The notes under the pieces are model-generated. The model did no database searches. It saw only the letters and a list, made by a program, of their open reading frames with translations, and was not told the DNA's origin. From positions 1-34,859 of the forward strand of contig NZ_JAME01000041.1 in assembly GCF_000521865.1 (NCBI RefSeq): a DNA stretch of 34,859 nucleotides, given 5' to 3'. Below are positions 16,684-24,606 of the stretch, piece after piece. Positions within the stretch are counted from its first letter, which is position 1. Each line of letters starts with the position of its first letter. A program made the position numbers and the translations under genes. The DNA comes from Roseivivax isoporae LMG 25204. GTDB taxonomy: Bacteria; Pseudomonadota; Alphaproteobacteria; Rhodobacterales; Rhodobacteraceae.

Positions 16684-18495
16684 ATGGATGTGAAAGTCCC
16701 CGATATCGGTGATTTCAAGGACGTGCCCGTCGTCTCGGTGCTGGTCAGCGTCGGTGACACGGTCGAGAAGGAAGACCCGCTGATCGAGCTCGAGAGCGAC
16801 AAGGCGACCATGGAGGTTCCCTCCTCGGCCGCCGGCAAGATCACGGAGATCAAGGTCAAGGAAGGCGACAGGCTGTCCGAGGGCGACGTGATCCTCGTGC
16901 TCGAGGGCGCGGAGGAGGGCGACGCCCCCGCCGCCCCAGACGACGCGGGGTCCGCCGCGTCCGAGAAGAGCGGCGGCAAGGATGCCGGCGGCTACGGCGA
17001 CCGCGGCACGTCGGGGCCTGCCAAGGCCGCGCCGGCGGCGGTCGAGGCCACCGGCGGCGACGGCGGCCAGGGCGATGTGCACGGCGAGGTGGTCGTGCTG
17101 GGTTCCGGCCCCGGCGGCTATTCGGCGGCCTTCCGCGCCGCGGATCTCGGCAAGAAGGTCGTGATGATCGAGCGCAACTCGACCCTCGGCGGCGTCTGCC
17201 TGAACGTGGGCTGCATCCCGTCGAAGGCGCTGTTGCACGTGGCCAAGGTCATCACCGAGGCCGACGAGATGGGCGCGCACGGCATCGCCTTCGGCAAGCC
17301 CAAGATCGACCTCGACGAGCTTCGCGACTTCAAGGACGGCGTCGTGGGCAAGCTGGCCGGCGGGCTCGACGGGCTCGCCAAGGGCCGCAAGGTCCAGGTC
17401 GTGCGCGGGGTCGGCAAGTTCACCGGCCCGAACATGATCGCGGTCGAGGGGCCGGAGGGCACCACCAGGGTCAGCTTCGACCAGTGCATCATCGCGGCCG
17501 GGTCGGAACCGGTCGAGCTGCCCTTCATCCCGCACGACGACCCGCGGGTCGTGGATTCGACCGGCGCGCTCGAGCTTCTGGACATTCCCAAGCGGATGCT
17601 GGTGCTGGGCGGCGGGATCATCGGGCTCGAGATGGCCTGCGTCTACGACGCGCTCGGATCGAAGATCACGGTGGTCGAGCTCATGGACCAGATCATCCCG
17701 GGCGCCGACAAGGACCTCGTGAAGCCGCTGATGAACCGCATCAAGGGCCGCTACGAGAACATCTTCCTCAAGACGAAGGTGACCGGCATGGAGGCCCAGA
17801 AGAAGGGTCTCAAGGTCACGTTCGAGGACGACAAGGGCGAAACCTTCACCGACACCTTCGACAAGGTGCTCGTGGCGGTCGGCCGCAAGCCCAACGGCAA
17901 GCTGATCGACGCCGAGAAGGCCGGTGTCGCGGTGGACGAGCGCGGCTTCATCGCGGTGGACGCGTTCCAGCGCACCGGGCAGAGCCACATCTACGCCATC
18001 GGCGACGTGGTGGGGCAGCCCATGCTGGCGCACAAGGCGGTGCACGAGGGCAAGGTCGCGGCCGAGGTCGCGGCGGGAGAAAAGCGCGCCTTCGACGCGC
18101 GGGTGATCCCGTCGGTCGCCTACACCGATCCCGAGGTCGCCTGGTGCGGCCTGACCGAGGAGCAGGCCAAGGCGCAGGGCATCAAGGTCGAGAAGGGCGT
18201 GTTCCCCTGGGCCGCGTCCGGCCGGTCGCTGTCGAACGGCCGGTCCGAGGGCATGACCAAGCTTCTCTTCGATCCCGAGGACGACCGGGTCGTGGGCGGG
18301 GCCATCGTCGGCACCAACGCGGGCGACCTGATCTCGGAGGTGGCGCTGGCGATCGAGATGGGCGCCGACGCGGTCGATCTCGGCCACACGATCCACCCCC
18401 ACCCGACGCTGTCGGAGACGGTGAACTTCGCCGCCGAGATGTTCGAGGGCACCATCACCGACCTCATGCCGCCGAAGAAGAAAAAGGCGCACTGA
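16684..18495 (+). CDS. lpdA: Dihydrolipoamide dehydrogenase with N-terminal lipoyl domain (PDH E3)
   Basis: E3 reoxidises dihydrolipoamide with NAD through FAD and a redox disulfide. The 603-residue protein is about 130 residues longer than plain Lpd because of an N-terminal lipoyl domain (about 1-75, Lys40 in ELESDKATMEV) and a Gly/Ala/Asp-rich linker (about 76-133). Then come the FAD loop GSGPGGY (about 141-147), the disulfide Cys172/Cys177 in CLNVGC, the NAD loop GGGIIGLE, and the dimer-interface HPHPTLSE near the C-terminus. A GTG 9 nt upstream is possible, but the ATG at 16684 has GAGGTG 6 nt ahead. Lipoyl-fused Lpd is known in other proteobacteria. A strong terminator follows at 18514. 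Confidence 0.97.
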   Translation: MDVKVPDIGDFKDVPVVSVLVSVGDTVEKEDPLIELESDKATMEVPSSAAGKITEIKVKEGDRLSEGDVILVLEGAEEGDAPAAPDDAGSAASEKSGGKDAGGYGDRGTSGPAKAAPAAVEATGGDGGQGDVHGEVVVLGSGPGGYSAAFRAADLGKKVVMIERNSTLGGVCLNVGCIPSKALLHVAKVITEADEMGAHGIAFGKPKIDLDELRDFKDGVVGKLAGGLDGLAKGRKVQVVRGVGKFTGPNMIAVEGPEGTTRVSFDQCIIAAGSEPVELPFIPHDDPRVVDSTGALELLDIPKRMLVLGGGIIGLEMACVYDALGSKITVVELMDQIIPGADKDLVKPLMNRIKGRYENIFLKTKVTGMEAQKKGLKVTFEDDKGETFTDTFDKVLVAVGRKPNGKLIDAEKAGVAVDERGFIAVDAFQRTGQSHIYAIGDVVGQPMLAHKAVHEGKVAAEVAAGEKRAFDARVIPSVAYTDPEVAWCGLTEEQAKAQGIKVEKGVFPWAASGRSLSNGRSEGMTKLLFDPEDDRVVGGAIVGTNAGDLISEVALAIEMGADAVDLGHTIHPHPTLSETVNFAAEMFEGTITDLMPPKKKKAH

Positions 18496-18513
18496 CCTCT
18501 GCCGCGCCATGGA

Positions 18514-18549
18514 AAAGGGGCTGTCGCGGTGACCCGCGGCAGCCCCTTT
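18514..18549 (+). terminator. Rho-independent terminator after lpdA (probably bidirectional)
   Basis: AAAGGGGCTG and CAGCCCCTTT form a 10-bp outer stem, and the enclosed sequence adds a CGCGG/CCGCG inner stem. It ends in TTTCTC on the plus strand, and reads as AAAGGGGCTG..CAGCCCCTTTTCC on minus. It lies between the convergent lpdA and chrR stop codons, so it can serve both. Confidence 0.85.
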
Positions 18550-18570
18550 CTCGTGCGCGCAAGGCGCGCG

Positions 18571-19215
18571 TCAGATCTTGAGGAAGGGTTGCGCGAGGCG
18601 CGGCAGCAGGCCCTTGAAGCGCAGCCGCGCATCGGTCGCAGCGAGGCAGATGCAGTCGCCCGAGATGTCGGCGACCGGCATGTGGTCGTCGTCCTCGGTC
18701 GCGATCTCGACATCGCCGCGCGCGAACCGGCCGTGTGCGTCCGAAAAGGCCCCCTGCAGGACCAGCGTGATCTCCATGCCGCGGTGCCCGTGATCCGGCA
18801 TCGCCGCGCCGGCCGGGATGTAGAGCAGCCGCGCCTCGCAGCTGCCGGCGGTCTTGAGGATCGCCTGCCGGACGCCCATGCCGACGCCGCGCCACGGGAT
18901 GTCCTCGACGCCGCCGCCCACGTAGTCGACGAGCGGCGCGGGCAGGATGGCGTCCGTCTTGATCGGCCGGGCGGGCGCCGGGTCCGGCGCCTCGCCGCGG
19001 ATGCGCGCGAGCGTCGCCTCGAGGCAATCGCCGGAGACCCGGCTCTCGGGGCAGGTGTCGAGCACGGCGGCGCCGAGCGCGTCGTAGCTTTCGGCGGTCG
19101 CGCGGCATTCGTCGCACAGCGACAGGTGGCAGGCGACGGCCAGGTCGAACGCCTCGGGCAGGGTGCCCGCGGCATAGGCCATCAGCAGGGGTTCGGTCAG
19201 GTGATGCGCGATCAT
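18571..19215 (-). CDS. chrR: Zinc-binding anti-sigma factor ChrR
   Basis: ChrR binds and silences sigma-E (RpoE) and releases it when cells meet singlet oxygen. The 214-residue protein has the N-terminal zinc anti-sigma domain (His4/His5, His30, Cys34, Cys37 in HLSLCDEC) and a C-terminal cupin. In the cupin, the second metal set aligns as His142, His144, Glu148 and His178, and the paired Cys187/Cys189 are kept (numbers within one of R. sphaeroides ChrR, from memory). All residues needed for both zinc sites are present, so a working sensor is expected. It starts 10 nt after the rpoE stop, in one transcript with rpoE. The protein is cytosolic and acts by direct contact with RpoE. Confidence 0.95.
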   Translation of the reverse strand: MIAHHLTEPLLMAYAAGTLPEAFDLAVACHLSLCDECRATAESYDALGAAVLDTCPESRVSGDCLEATLARIRGEAPDPAPARPIKTDAILPAPLVDYVGGGVEDIPWRGVGMGVRQAILKTAGSCEARLLYIPAGAAMPDHGHRGMEITLVLQGAFSDAHGRFARGDVEIATEDDDHMPVADISGDCICLAATDARLRFKGLLPRLAQPFLKI

Positions 19216-19225
19216 GTCAGGGCTC

Positions 19226-19771
19226 TCACGTCATGGCGTGGCGCAAGCGGTCGAGCGCCAGTCGGATCCGGGATTTGATCGTGCCGAGCGGGAGACCCGT
19301 CTCGGTCGCGATCTCGGAATGGCTCAGATCGCCGAAATACGCCTTCTCGATCAGGTGGCGTTGTTTCTCGGGCAGCTTCGCGAGCGCAACGGCGAGGCGT
19401 TCCGCGTCCTGCTGCATGCCGAGCGCCTCGGCGGGTTCGGGATCGTTCTCGGGCCCCCAGGGCAGGTCCTCGGGTTCGGGGCGGCGGTGCTTGCGGATCA
19501 TGTCGATCCGCTTGTTTCGCGCGATCGTGAAGATCCACGTGGACGCGCTGGCGCGGGACGGGTCGAACAGGTGCGCCTTGCGCCATACGGTCGAGAAGAC
19601 CTCCTGCACGACTTCCTCGGCCAGCGTCGCATCCGCACCCGACCGCATGAGGAATGCCTTGATGCGGGGGGCGAAATGCTCGAAGAGCGCAACGAAGGCG
19701 GCTTCGCTGCGGCTCGTGCGGATATCGTGGATGCGCTGGGCCCAGATGGCCGGATCCGCCTCGGACGTCAT
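19226..19771 (-). CDS. rpoE: ECF RNA polymerase sigma factor RpoE (singlet-oxygen response)
   Basis: A group-IV sigma factor held inactive by ChrR. Region 2 shows AEEVVQEVFSTVWRKAHLFD and ASTWIFTIARNKRIDMIRKHRR. Region 4 shows LPEKQRHLIEKAYFGDLSHSEIATETGLPLGTIKSRIRLALDRLR. The open frame extends to 19960, which would give 244 residues. I choose the ATG at 19771 (181 residues) because relatives are about that long and start with a similar acidic MTxxADP-type N-terminus, and because the sigma-E-like promoter at 19891-19916 would start transcription inside the longer version. No start has a good Shine-Dalgarno, so this choice is moderate. Autoregulation is likely from that promoter. It is divergent from the five-gene operon at 20001. 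Confidence 0.94.
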   Translation of the reverse strand: MTSEADPAIWAQRIHDIRTSRSEAAFVALFEHFAPRIKAFLMRSGADATLAEEVVQEVFSTVWRKAHLFDPSRASASTWIFTIARNKRIDMIRKHRRPEPEDLPWGPENDPEPAEALGMQQDAERLAVALAKLPEKQRHLIEKAYFGDLSHSEIATETGLPLGTIKSRIRLALDRLRHAMT

Positions 19772-19890
19772 CGATGCAGACACGCCCGTCCGCACCCGCG
19801 ACGGGCCCGGCGCGGAGGCGACCGGGTCCACGAACGGGGTGTCGGGTTCGAAGTCGTCGAAGTTTTCCACATCGCGGAACATGCCTGACA

Positions 19891-19916
19891 TACGACGCAC
19901 CACCGTGACCGGATCA
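19891..19916 (-). promoter_or_regulatory. Sigma-E-like promoter candidate for rpoE-chrR
   Basis: On the minus strand TGATCC (19916 to 19911) is followed after 16 nt by CGTA (19894 to 19891). TGATCC is the known -35 element of R. sphaeroides RpoE promoters. A second TGATCC lies at 19937-19932 but lacks a matching -10. The same spacing recurs in the opposite promoter at 19941. Initiation here would give an rpoE leader of roughly 100 nt. Confidence 0.6.
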
Positions 19917-19940
19917 ATCTTCACGGAAGGTGGATCATTT

Positions 19941-19966
19941 TCATCCAACGTCACGTGCATTCCGTA
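19941..19966 (+). promoter_or_regulatory. Sigma-E-like promoter candidate for the 20001-24597 operon
   Basis: TCATCC (one mismatch to TGATCC) at 19941-19946, then exactly 16 nt, then CGTA at 19963-19966, followed by ACA. Transcription would begin near 19973, about 28 nt before the first gene. The geometry mirrors the rpoE promoter, implying both arms are co-induced by RpoE. Confidence 0.5.
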
Positions 19967-20000
19967 ACAAGTTCAAGATCCGACGGGAGAATACCAGTTC

Positions 20001-21296
20001 ATGCCATTCGAAATCATGCCGTCACGGCCACGCCGCATCGCCGTGATCGGCGGTGGCGTCTCGGGCCTCGGCGCCGCGCACTACCTCTGCGACGATCACC
20101 ACGTCACGCTGTTCGAGGCCGAGCCGCGCCTGGGCGGTCACGCGCGCACCCGCCTGTCCGGCCGCAACGGCGACCTGCCGGTCGACACCGGCTTCATCGT
20201 CTTCAACCGGGCGAACTATCCCCAGCTCGTGCGGCTCTTCGAGCGTCTGGACGTGCCGGTGGTGACCTCCGACATGAGCTTTGCCGCAAGCCTGCGCGGC
20301 GGGGCGCTGGAATACGGGCTCGCGAGCCTCGGCGCGCTCTTCGCGCAGCGCAAGAACGTGGTCGATCCGCGCTTCCTGCGCATGGTGCGTGACATCATGC
20401 GCTTCAACGCGCGCGCCGTCGGCGCGGTCAAGGACCGCTCGCAGAGCCTCGGCGACTTCCTCGACGTGCTGCGCATGGGACCGTGGTTCCGCGACTACTA
20501 CCTCCTGCCGCTCTCGGGGGCGATCTGGTCGACGCCGACGGAAAAGGTGCTCGACTTCCCGGCCCACGCGCTGATCCGGTTCTTCGAGAACCACGCGCTG
20601 CTCGGGGTCTACGGCCAGCACCAGTGGTACACCGTCGACGGCGGGTCCGAGCAGTACGTGCGCCGGCTGACCGAGGACCTCTCGCGGCGCGGGGTGGACC
20701 TGCGCGCGGGCGCGCCCGTCGATGCGGTGCGCCGCGTGCCGGGCGGCGTCGAGGTCAAGGCACGGGGCGGCGACTGGGAGGATTACGACGAGGTGGTCCT
20801 TGCCACCCATTCCGACGACAGTCTCGCGATGCTGTCCGACGCCTCGCCCGACGAGGCGCGGATCCTCGGCGCGGTCCGATACCAGCCGAACCGGGTCGTT
20901 CTGCACCGCGACGCGTCGGTGATGCCGCGGCGGCGGGTCTGCTGGTCCTCGTGGAACTACACCGAGGACGGCGTGAAGACCATGAACCGGATCGACATGA
21001 CCTACTGGATGAACTCGCTGCAGCCGCTGCCCAAGGACGACAACGTGTTCGTCACGCTGAACACCACGCGGCCGATCCGCGAGGAACTGATCGACGACGA
21101 GACCGTGCTGCGCCATCCCGTCTACGACATCGGCGCGCTCGAGGCGCAGGAGGAGATGGGCCGCCGGAACGGAACCGCCCACACCTGGTTCTGCGGGGCA
21201 TGGATGAAGAACGGTTTCCACGAGGACGGCCTGTCCAGCGCCTGGGACGTGGCCGAGGCGATCCGCCTGCGCGCGGGAAGCGCCGCGGCGGCATGA
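20001..21296 (+). CDS. FAD-dependent amine oxidase-like protein of the sigma-E operon
   Basis: The 431-residue flavoprotein begins with an FAD-binding Rossmann motif (IAVIGGGVSGLGAA, Gly17-Gly22, ribose-binding Glu39 in LFEAEPRLGGHA). It ends with a C-terminal FAD segment WFCGAWMKNGFHEDGLSSA. It belongs to the NAD(P)-binding flavin amine oxidase superfamily, in the group often labelled cyclopropane fatty-acid-associated. From memory, the R. sphaeroides counterpart next to rpoE is RSP_1091, a sigma-E target linked to furan fatty acid formation. A fatty-acyl substrate in membrane phospholipid is therefore a reasonable inference, but not shown by this sequence. GGGAG precedes the ATG by about 10 nt. 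The stop overlaps the next start by 4 bp. Confidence 0.85.
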   Translation: MPFEIMPSRPRRIAVIGGGVSGLGAAHYLCDDHHVTLFEAEPRLGGHARTRLSGRNGDLPVDTGFIVFNRANYPQLVRLFERLDVPVVTSDMSFAASLRGGALEYGLASLGALFAQRKNVVDPRFLRMVRDIMRFNARAVGAVKDRSQSLGDFLDVLRMGPWFRDYYLLPLSGAIWSTPTEKVLDFPAHALIRFFENHALLGVYGQHQWYTVDGGSEQYVRRLTEDLSRRGVDLRAGAPVDAVRRVPGGVEVKARGGDWEDYDEVVLATHSDDSLAMLSDASPDEARILGAVRYQPNRVVLHRDASVMPRRRVCWSSWNYTEDGVKTMNRIDMTYWMNSLQPLPKDDNVFVTLNTTRPIREELIDDETVLRHPVYDIGALEAQEEMGRRNGTAHTWFCGAWMKNGFHEDGLSSAWDVAEAIRLRAGSAAAA

Positions 21297-22048
21297 CGGC
21301 GGGCGTCGAGCATATCGCGGGCCACACGTGGCACGGCCGGAAGGGCGCGGTGAAGAACGCGTTCCGGTACGGCATCGACTACGTGCTGCTCGACGCCGAG
21401 GCGCCGATCCGCGGCCCACGGTTGTTCTCCCGGAACGGCTGCAACGTCGCCGCGCTGCGCGACCGCGACCATGGCGGCGCACCGGGTCAGGGCGCCGGGC
21501 CCGCCTGGGCGCGCGCGGTCCTCGCCGAACACCAGGTGCGGGCCGAGGGAAAGCTCCTGCTCCTGGCGCAGCCGCGCATCCTCGGCCACATCTTCAATCC
21601 CGTTAGCTTCTGGCTGGCGCATGACCGCGATGGCGCGCTGACGGCGGTGATCGCGGAGGTGACGAACACCTATGGCGACCGGCATTCCTACCTCTGCAGC
21701 AAGGGTGACGGATCGGCCATCGGCCCCGAGGACGACCTGCACGCGCGCAAGATCTTCCACGTCTCGCCCTTCCAGCCGGTCGAGGGCGGATATGTCTTCC
21801 GGTTCGACATCCGCCCCGATCACGTGGGCATCCGCATCGATTACGACCGCACGGAGGGAGGGCTCGTGGCCACGCTGACCGGGCGCCGCCGTCCCCTGAC
21901 GGATGCCGGGCTCCTTCGGGCGCTCCTGCGCCGGCCGTTCGGGTCGCGGCGGGTCCTTGCGCTGATCCACTGGCAGGCGCTCAGGTTGTGGTGGAAGGGC
22001 GCGCGGTTCCGCACGCGCCCCGAGCCCCCGGCGCGGGAAGTTTCGTGA
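21293..22048 (+). CDS. DUF1365 family protein
   Basis: The 251-residue protein is a DUF1365 member, recognised by an early HTWHGRKGAVKNAFRYGIDYVLLD, the central GHIFNPVSFWLAHD, EVTNTYGDRHSYL, and KIFHVSPFQP. The family is regularly found beside the flavin amine oxidase and sometimes a cyclopropane-fatty-acid-synthase-like methyltransferase, which is absent here. No catalytic mechanism is established to my knowledge. The R. sphaeroides homologue (RSP_1090, from memory) is in the same position and has been implicated in sigma-E/ChrR signalling. It starts inside the previous stop (ATGA) and ends in a GTGA overlap with the transporter, so the genes are tightly coupled. Alternatively, the product could be a lipid-modifying subunit. 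Confidence 0.85.
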   Translation: MTAGVEHIAGHTWHGRKGAVKNAFRYGIDYVLLDAEAPIRGPRLFSRNGCNVAALRDRDHGGAPGQGAGPAWARAVLAEHQVRAEGKLLLLAQPRILGHIFNPVSFWLAHDRDGALTAVIAEVTNTYGDRHSYLCSKGDGSAIGPEDDLHARKIFHVSPFQPVEGGYVFRFDIRPDHVGIRIDYDRTEGGLVATLTGRRRPLTDAGLLRALLRRPFGSRRVLALIHWQALRLWWKGARFRTRPEPPAREVS

Positions 22049-23304
22049 GCGCCATCGCCGACAGCCCGCGCGCGGGCACCGGGCGCGTCGGCGGTCTGCC
22101 GGGCTACGCGGTTTTCGCGGGCGTCCTGTCCGCCGCGGGCCTGCCCATCTACATCCACGCGCCGAAGTTCTACGCCGACACCTATTCCGTGAGCCTTGCC
22201 GCCATGGGAACGCTTCTCGCGGTGCTGCGGCTTCTCGACGTGGTGCAGGATCCGCTGCTGGGCCGGCTGGCCGAGGCGCTGCGCCACCGGCGCGCGGCCT
22301 CCGTCGCCGTTGGGGGCACGGTGATGGCGGCGGGCATGGTCGGCCTTTTCGCGGTCACGCCGCCCGTGGCGCCGATCCTGTGGTTCGGGGTCACGTTGAC
22401 GCTGGTCTTCTCGGCGTTCAGCTTCCTCACCATCACCTTCTATGCCCGCGGCGTCGCCAAGGCGCGCGGGCTCGGGACGCACGGGCATCTGAGGCTCGCG
22501 CGCTGGCGCGAGACCGGTGCGCTTCTCGGCGTCTGCATCGCGGCGGTGCTGCCGAACGCGCTCGGCGCGGCGGGCCTGCCGCCCTTCGCGGGCTTCGCCG
22601 TCGCCTTCGCGCTCGCCGCCGCGGTCGCGATCTGGTTCATGCGCGGCGAATGGGGGGCGGACGGGACGCCCGACAGCGCGGGCTTCGGCCCGGTCCTGCG
22701 CGACCCGGTGGCACGGCGGCTGCTGCTCGTGGCGCTGGCGAACGCCGCGCCGGTGGCGGTGTCGTCGACCCTGTTCCTGTTCTTCGTGGAAAGCGTCCTG
22801 CAGGCGGCGGGATGGGAGGGGCCCCTGCTCCTGCTGTTCTTTCTCGCAGCGGCGGCGTCGGCACCGGCCTGGGGCGCCATCGCGGAACGCACCGGCGCCA
22901 AGCGCGCGCTGCTCGCCGCCATGGTGCTGGCGATCCTGTCCTTCGGGTTCGCCCTGACGCTCGGCGCGGGCGACATCTGGGCCTTCGCGCTCATCTGCGT
23001 CGCGTCGGGCGCGGCGGTCGGTGCCGACCTGACGCTCCTGCCCGCGATGTTCGCGCGGCGGATGGCGGACGTCGCGCCCAATGCGAGCGAGGGCTTCTCG
23101 CTCTGGTCCTTCGCGCAGAAGGTGTCGCTGGCCTTTGCCGCAGCGGCGTTGCTGCCGCTCCTCGAGGCGGCGGGGTTCTCGTCGGGCCGGGACAATTCCG
23201 AGGGCGCGCTGCGGGTGCTGAGCCTGCTCTACGCGCTCGTGCCCTGCCTGCTCAAGCTCGTGGCCATCGCCATCCTCTCCACGACACCGATCAAGGAGTC
23301 CTGA
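22045..23304 (+). CDS. GPH/MFS-type membrane transporter
   Basis: The 419-residue polytopic protein shows around ten to twelve hydrophobic helices. Between helices are MFS-like basic loops such as RLAEALRHRRAA and AERTGAKRALL. It resembles the GPH sugar:cation symporter branch. The frame is open 19 codons further upstream, but the GTG at 22045, overlapping the DUF1365 stop as GTGA with GGGAAG ahead, is the likely start. In the R. sphaeroides sigma-E island the equivalent gene holds the same place. Its substrate is unknown; a lipid or a lipid-derived product is possible given its neighbours, a sugar less so. Confidence 0.85.
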   Translation: MSAIADSPRAGTGRVGGLPGYAVFAGVLSAAGLPIYIHAPKFYADTYSVSLAAMGTLLAVLRLLDVVQDPLLGRLAEALRHRRAASVAVGGTVMAAGMVGLFAVTPPVAPILWFGVTLTLVFSAFSFLTITFYARGVAKARGLGTHGHLRLARWRETGALLGVCIAAVLPNALGAAGLPPFAGFAVAFALAAAVAIWFMRGEWGADGTPDSAGFGPVLRDPVARRLLLVALANAAPVAVSSTLFLFFVESVLQAAGWEGPLLLLFFLAAAASAPAWGAIAERTGAKRALLAAMVLAILSFGFALTLGAGDIWAFALICVASGAAVGADLTLLPAMFARRMADVAPNASEGFSLWSFAQKVSLAFAAAALLPLLEAAGFSSGRDNSEGALRVLSLLYALVPCLLKLVAIAILSTTPIKES

Positions 23305-23305
23305 C

Positions 23306-23869
23306 ATGTCCGTGCTCGTCGGCATCCTGTCCGCGGTCGCGACCATCGCGCTCTTTACCGCCGCGCGCTATCGCTACGCGTCGTTCGCCGCGCAGCGACC
23401 CGCCGATTATGCCGAGGACAGCCCGGTCTTCGACCTGCGCACGCACCTGTCGGGCCCCATCCTTTGCGAAGGGGTGGTCTACGGGCCGCTCGGGCGCGTC
23501 GCCTCGCGCTTCGTCGGGCATTTCGATGCCCGCTGGGACGGCAATCGCGGGGTGATGACCGAACATTTCATCTACGACAGCGGCGAGACGCAGGACCGCG
23601 AATGGCGGCTGACCTTGCACACCGACGGCCGGATCGAGGCGCTGGCCGACGACGTTCCGGGCGAGGGCCGGGGCTGGCAGACAGGGCCGACGGTGCAGCT
23701 CTGCTACAAGCTGCGGCTCGACGGCAGCGCTGGGGGCCACGTGCTCGACGCGGTCGACTGGATGTACCTCGCGCCCAACGGAACAATCGTCAACCGCAGC
23801 CAGTTTCGGAAGTTCGGGATCAAGGTCGCCGAACTGGTGGCGACGATGCGACGCGCGGAGGCGGCATGA
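23306..23869 (+). CDS. DUF3833 family protein, probably membrane-anchored
   Basis: The 187-residue protein starts with a hydrophobic helix (about 2-19, VLVGILSAVATIALFTAA) that can be a signal anchor or signal peptide. A beta-rich soluble domain follows, with GPLGRVASRFVGHFDARWDG and DAVDWMYLAPNGTIVNRSQFRKFGIKVAEL. DUF3833 members consistently occur in sigma-E/ChrR-linked oxidative lipid clusters; their activity is unknown. A lipocalin-like lipid-handling role is sometimes suggested by the fold pattern, but I cannot verify it. The start has GGAG about 7 nt upstream. It begins 1 nt after the transporter stop and overlaps the SDR start by 4 bp. Confidence 0.8.
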   Translation: MSVLVGILSAVATIALFTAARYRYASFAAQRPADYAEDSPVFDLRTHLSGPILCEGVVYGPLGRVASRFVGHFDARWDGNRGVMTEHFIYDSGETQDREWRLTLHTDGRIEALADDVPGEGRGWQTGPTVQLCYKLRLDGSAGGHVLDAVDWMYLAPNGTIVNRSQFRKFGIKVAELVATMRRAEAA

Positions 23870-24597
23870 GACAGCTCGACGGAAAACGCTACTGGCTGAT
23901 CGGCGCCTCGGACGGGCTCGGCGCCGCGCTTGCCCGGCGGCTGAGCGCCGAGGGCGTGTCGCTCGTCCTGTCCGCGCGGAGCCGCGACAAGCTCGAGGAG
24001 CTCGCGGCGTCGCTGCCCGGTCCGGCCGAGGTCGTGACGATCGACGTGAGCGACCGCGAGTCCGTGTCCGAGGCGGCGAGCGCGGCGGGCGACATCGACG
24101 GCGTCGTGTTCCTCGCCGGGGTCTACTGGCCGTTCGGCGCGACCGAATGGGACGCGGAGCACGCCGAGGCGATGGCCGACGTGAACTTCACCGGCGCGAT
24201 GCGGGTCATGGGCGCGGTGGTGCCGGGGTTCGTCGCGCGCGATCGCGGCCATGTGGTGCTGACCGGGTCGCTCACGGGCTATCGCGGCCTTCCGGGGTCG
24301 GTCGCCTACACCGCGTCGAAGGCCGGGGTCATGTCCATGGCCGAATGCATGCATTGCGACCTGCGCAAGACAGGCGTCGACGTGCAGCTGGTCGCTCCGG
24401 GCTTCATCCGCACGCGGCTCACCGACAAGAACGATTTCCGCATGCCGCAGATCATGGAGCCCGACGCCGCCGCGAAGATCGTGTTCGACCACATGAAGAC
24501 CGAGCGGTTCCAGCGCGCGTTCCCGCGGCCGTTCTCGTGGGCGCTGCGGGCCGGGCAGTTCCTGCCCGAGGGGCTGTACTACCGGATCTTCGGCTGA
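23866..24597 (+). CDS. Short-chain dehydrogenase/reductase, last gene of the sigma-E operon
   Basis: The 243-residue classical SDR has the nucleotide motif GASDGLG (13-19), the catalytic Ser135, and Tyr148/Lys152 (YTASK), followed by the PGFIRTRL stretch. The usual NNAG is varied to FLAG. Its position at the end of the operon matches RSP_1087 in R. sphaeroides (from memory). The likely substrate is a carbonyl or alcohol product of lipid oxidation; this is inference. The ATG overlaps the DUF3833 stop. It is convergent with dinB, with only 9 nt between their ends, and no terminator is evident in that gap. Confidence 0.88.
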   Translation: MRQLDGKRYWLIGASDGLGAALARRLSAEGVSLVLSARSRDKLEELAASLPGPAEVVTIDVSDRESVSEAASAAGDIDGVVFLAGVYWPFGATEWDAEHAEAMADVNFTGAMRVMGAVVPGFVARDRGHVVLTGSLTGYRGLPGSVAYTASKAGVMSMAECMHCDLRKTGVDVQLVAPGFIRTRLTDKNDFRMPQIMEPDAAAKIVFDHMKTERFQRAFPRPFSWALRAGQFLPEGLYYRIFG

Positions 24598-24606
24598 GAC
24601 CCGGGG

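Noticed and set aside
19772-19960. 63-residue N-terminal extension of RpoE
   Set aside because: The extension is not typical of the family, has no good ribosome-binding site, and would start upstream of the likely promoter; kept only as an alternative start.
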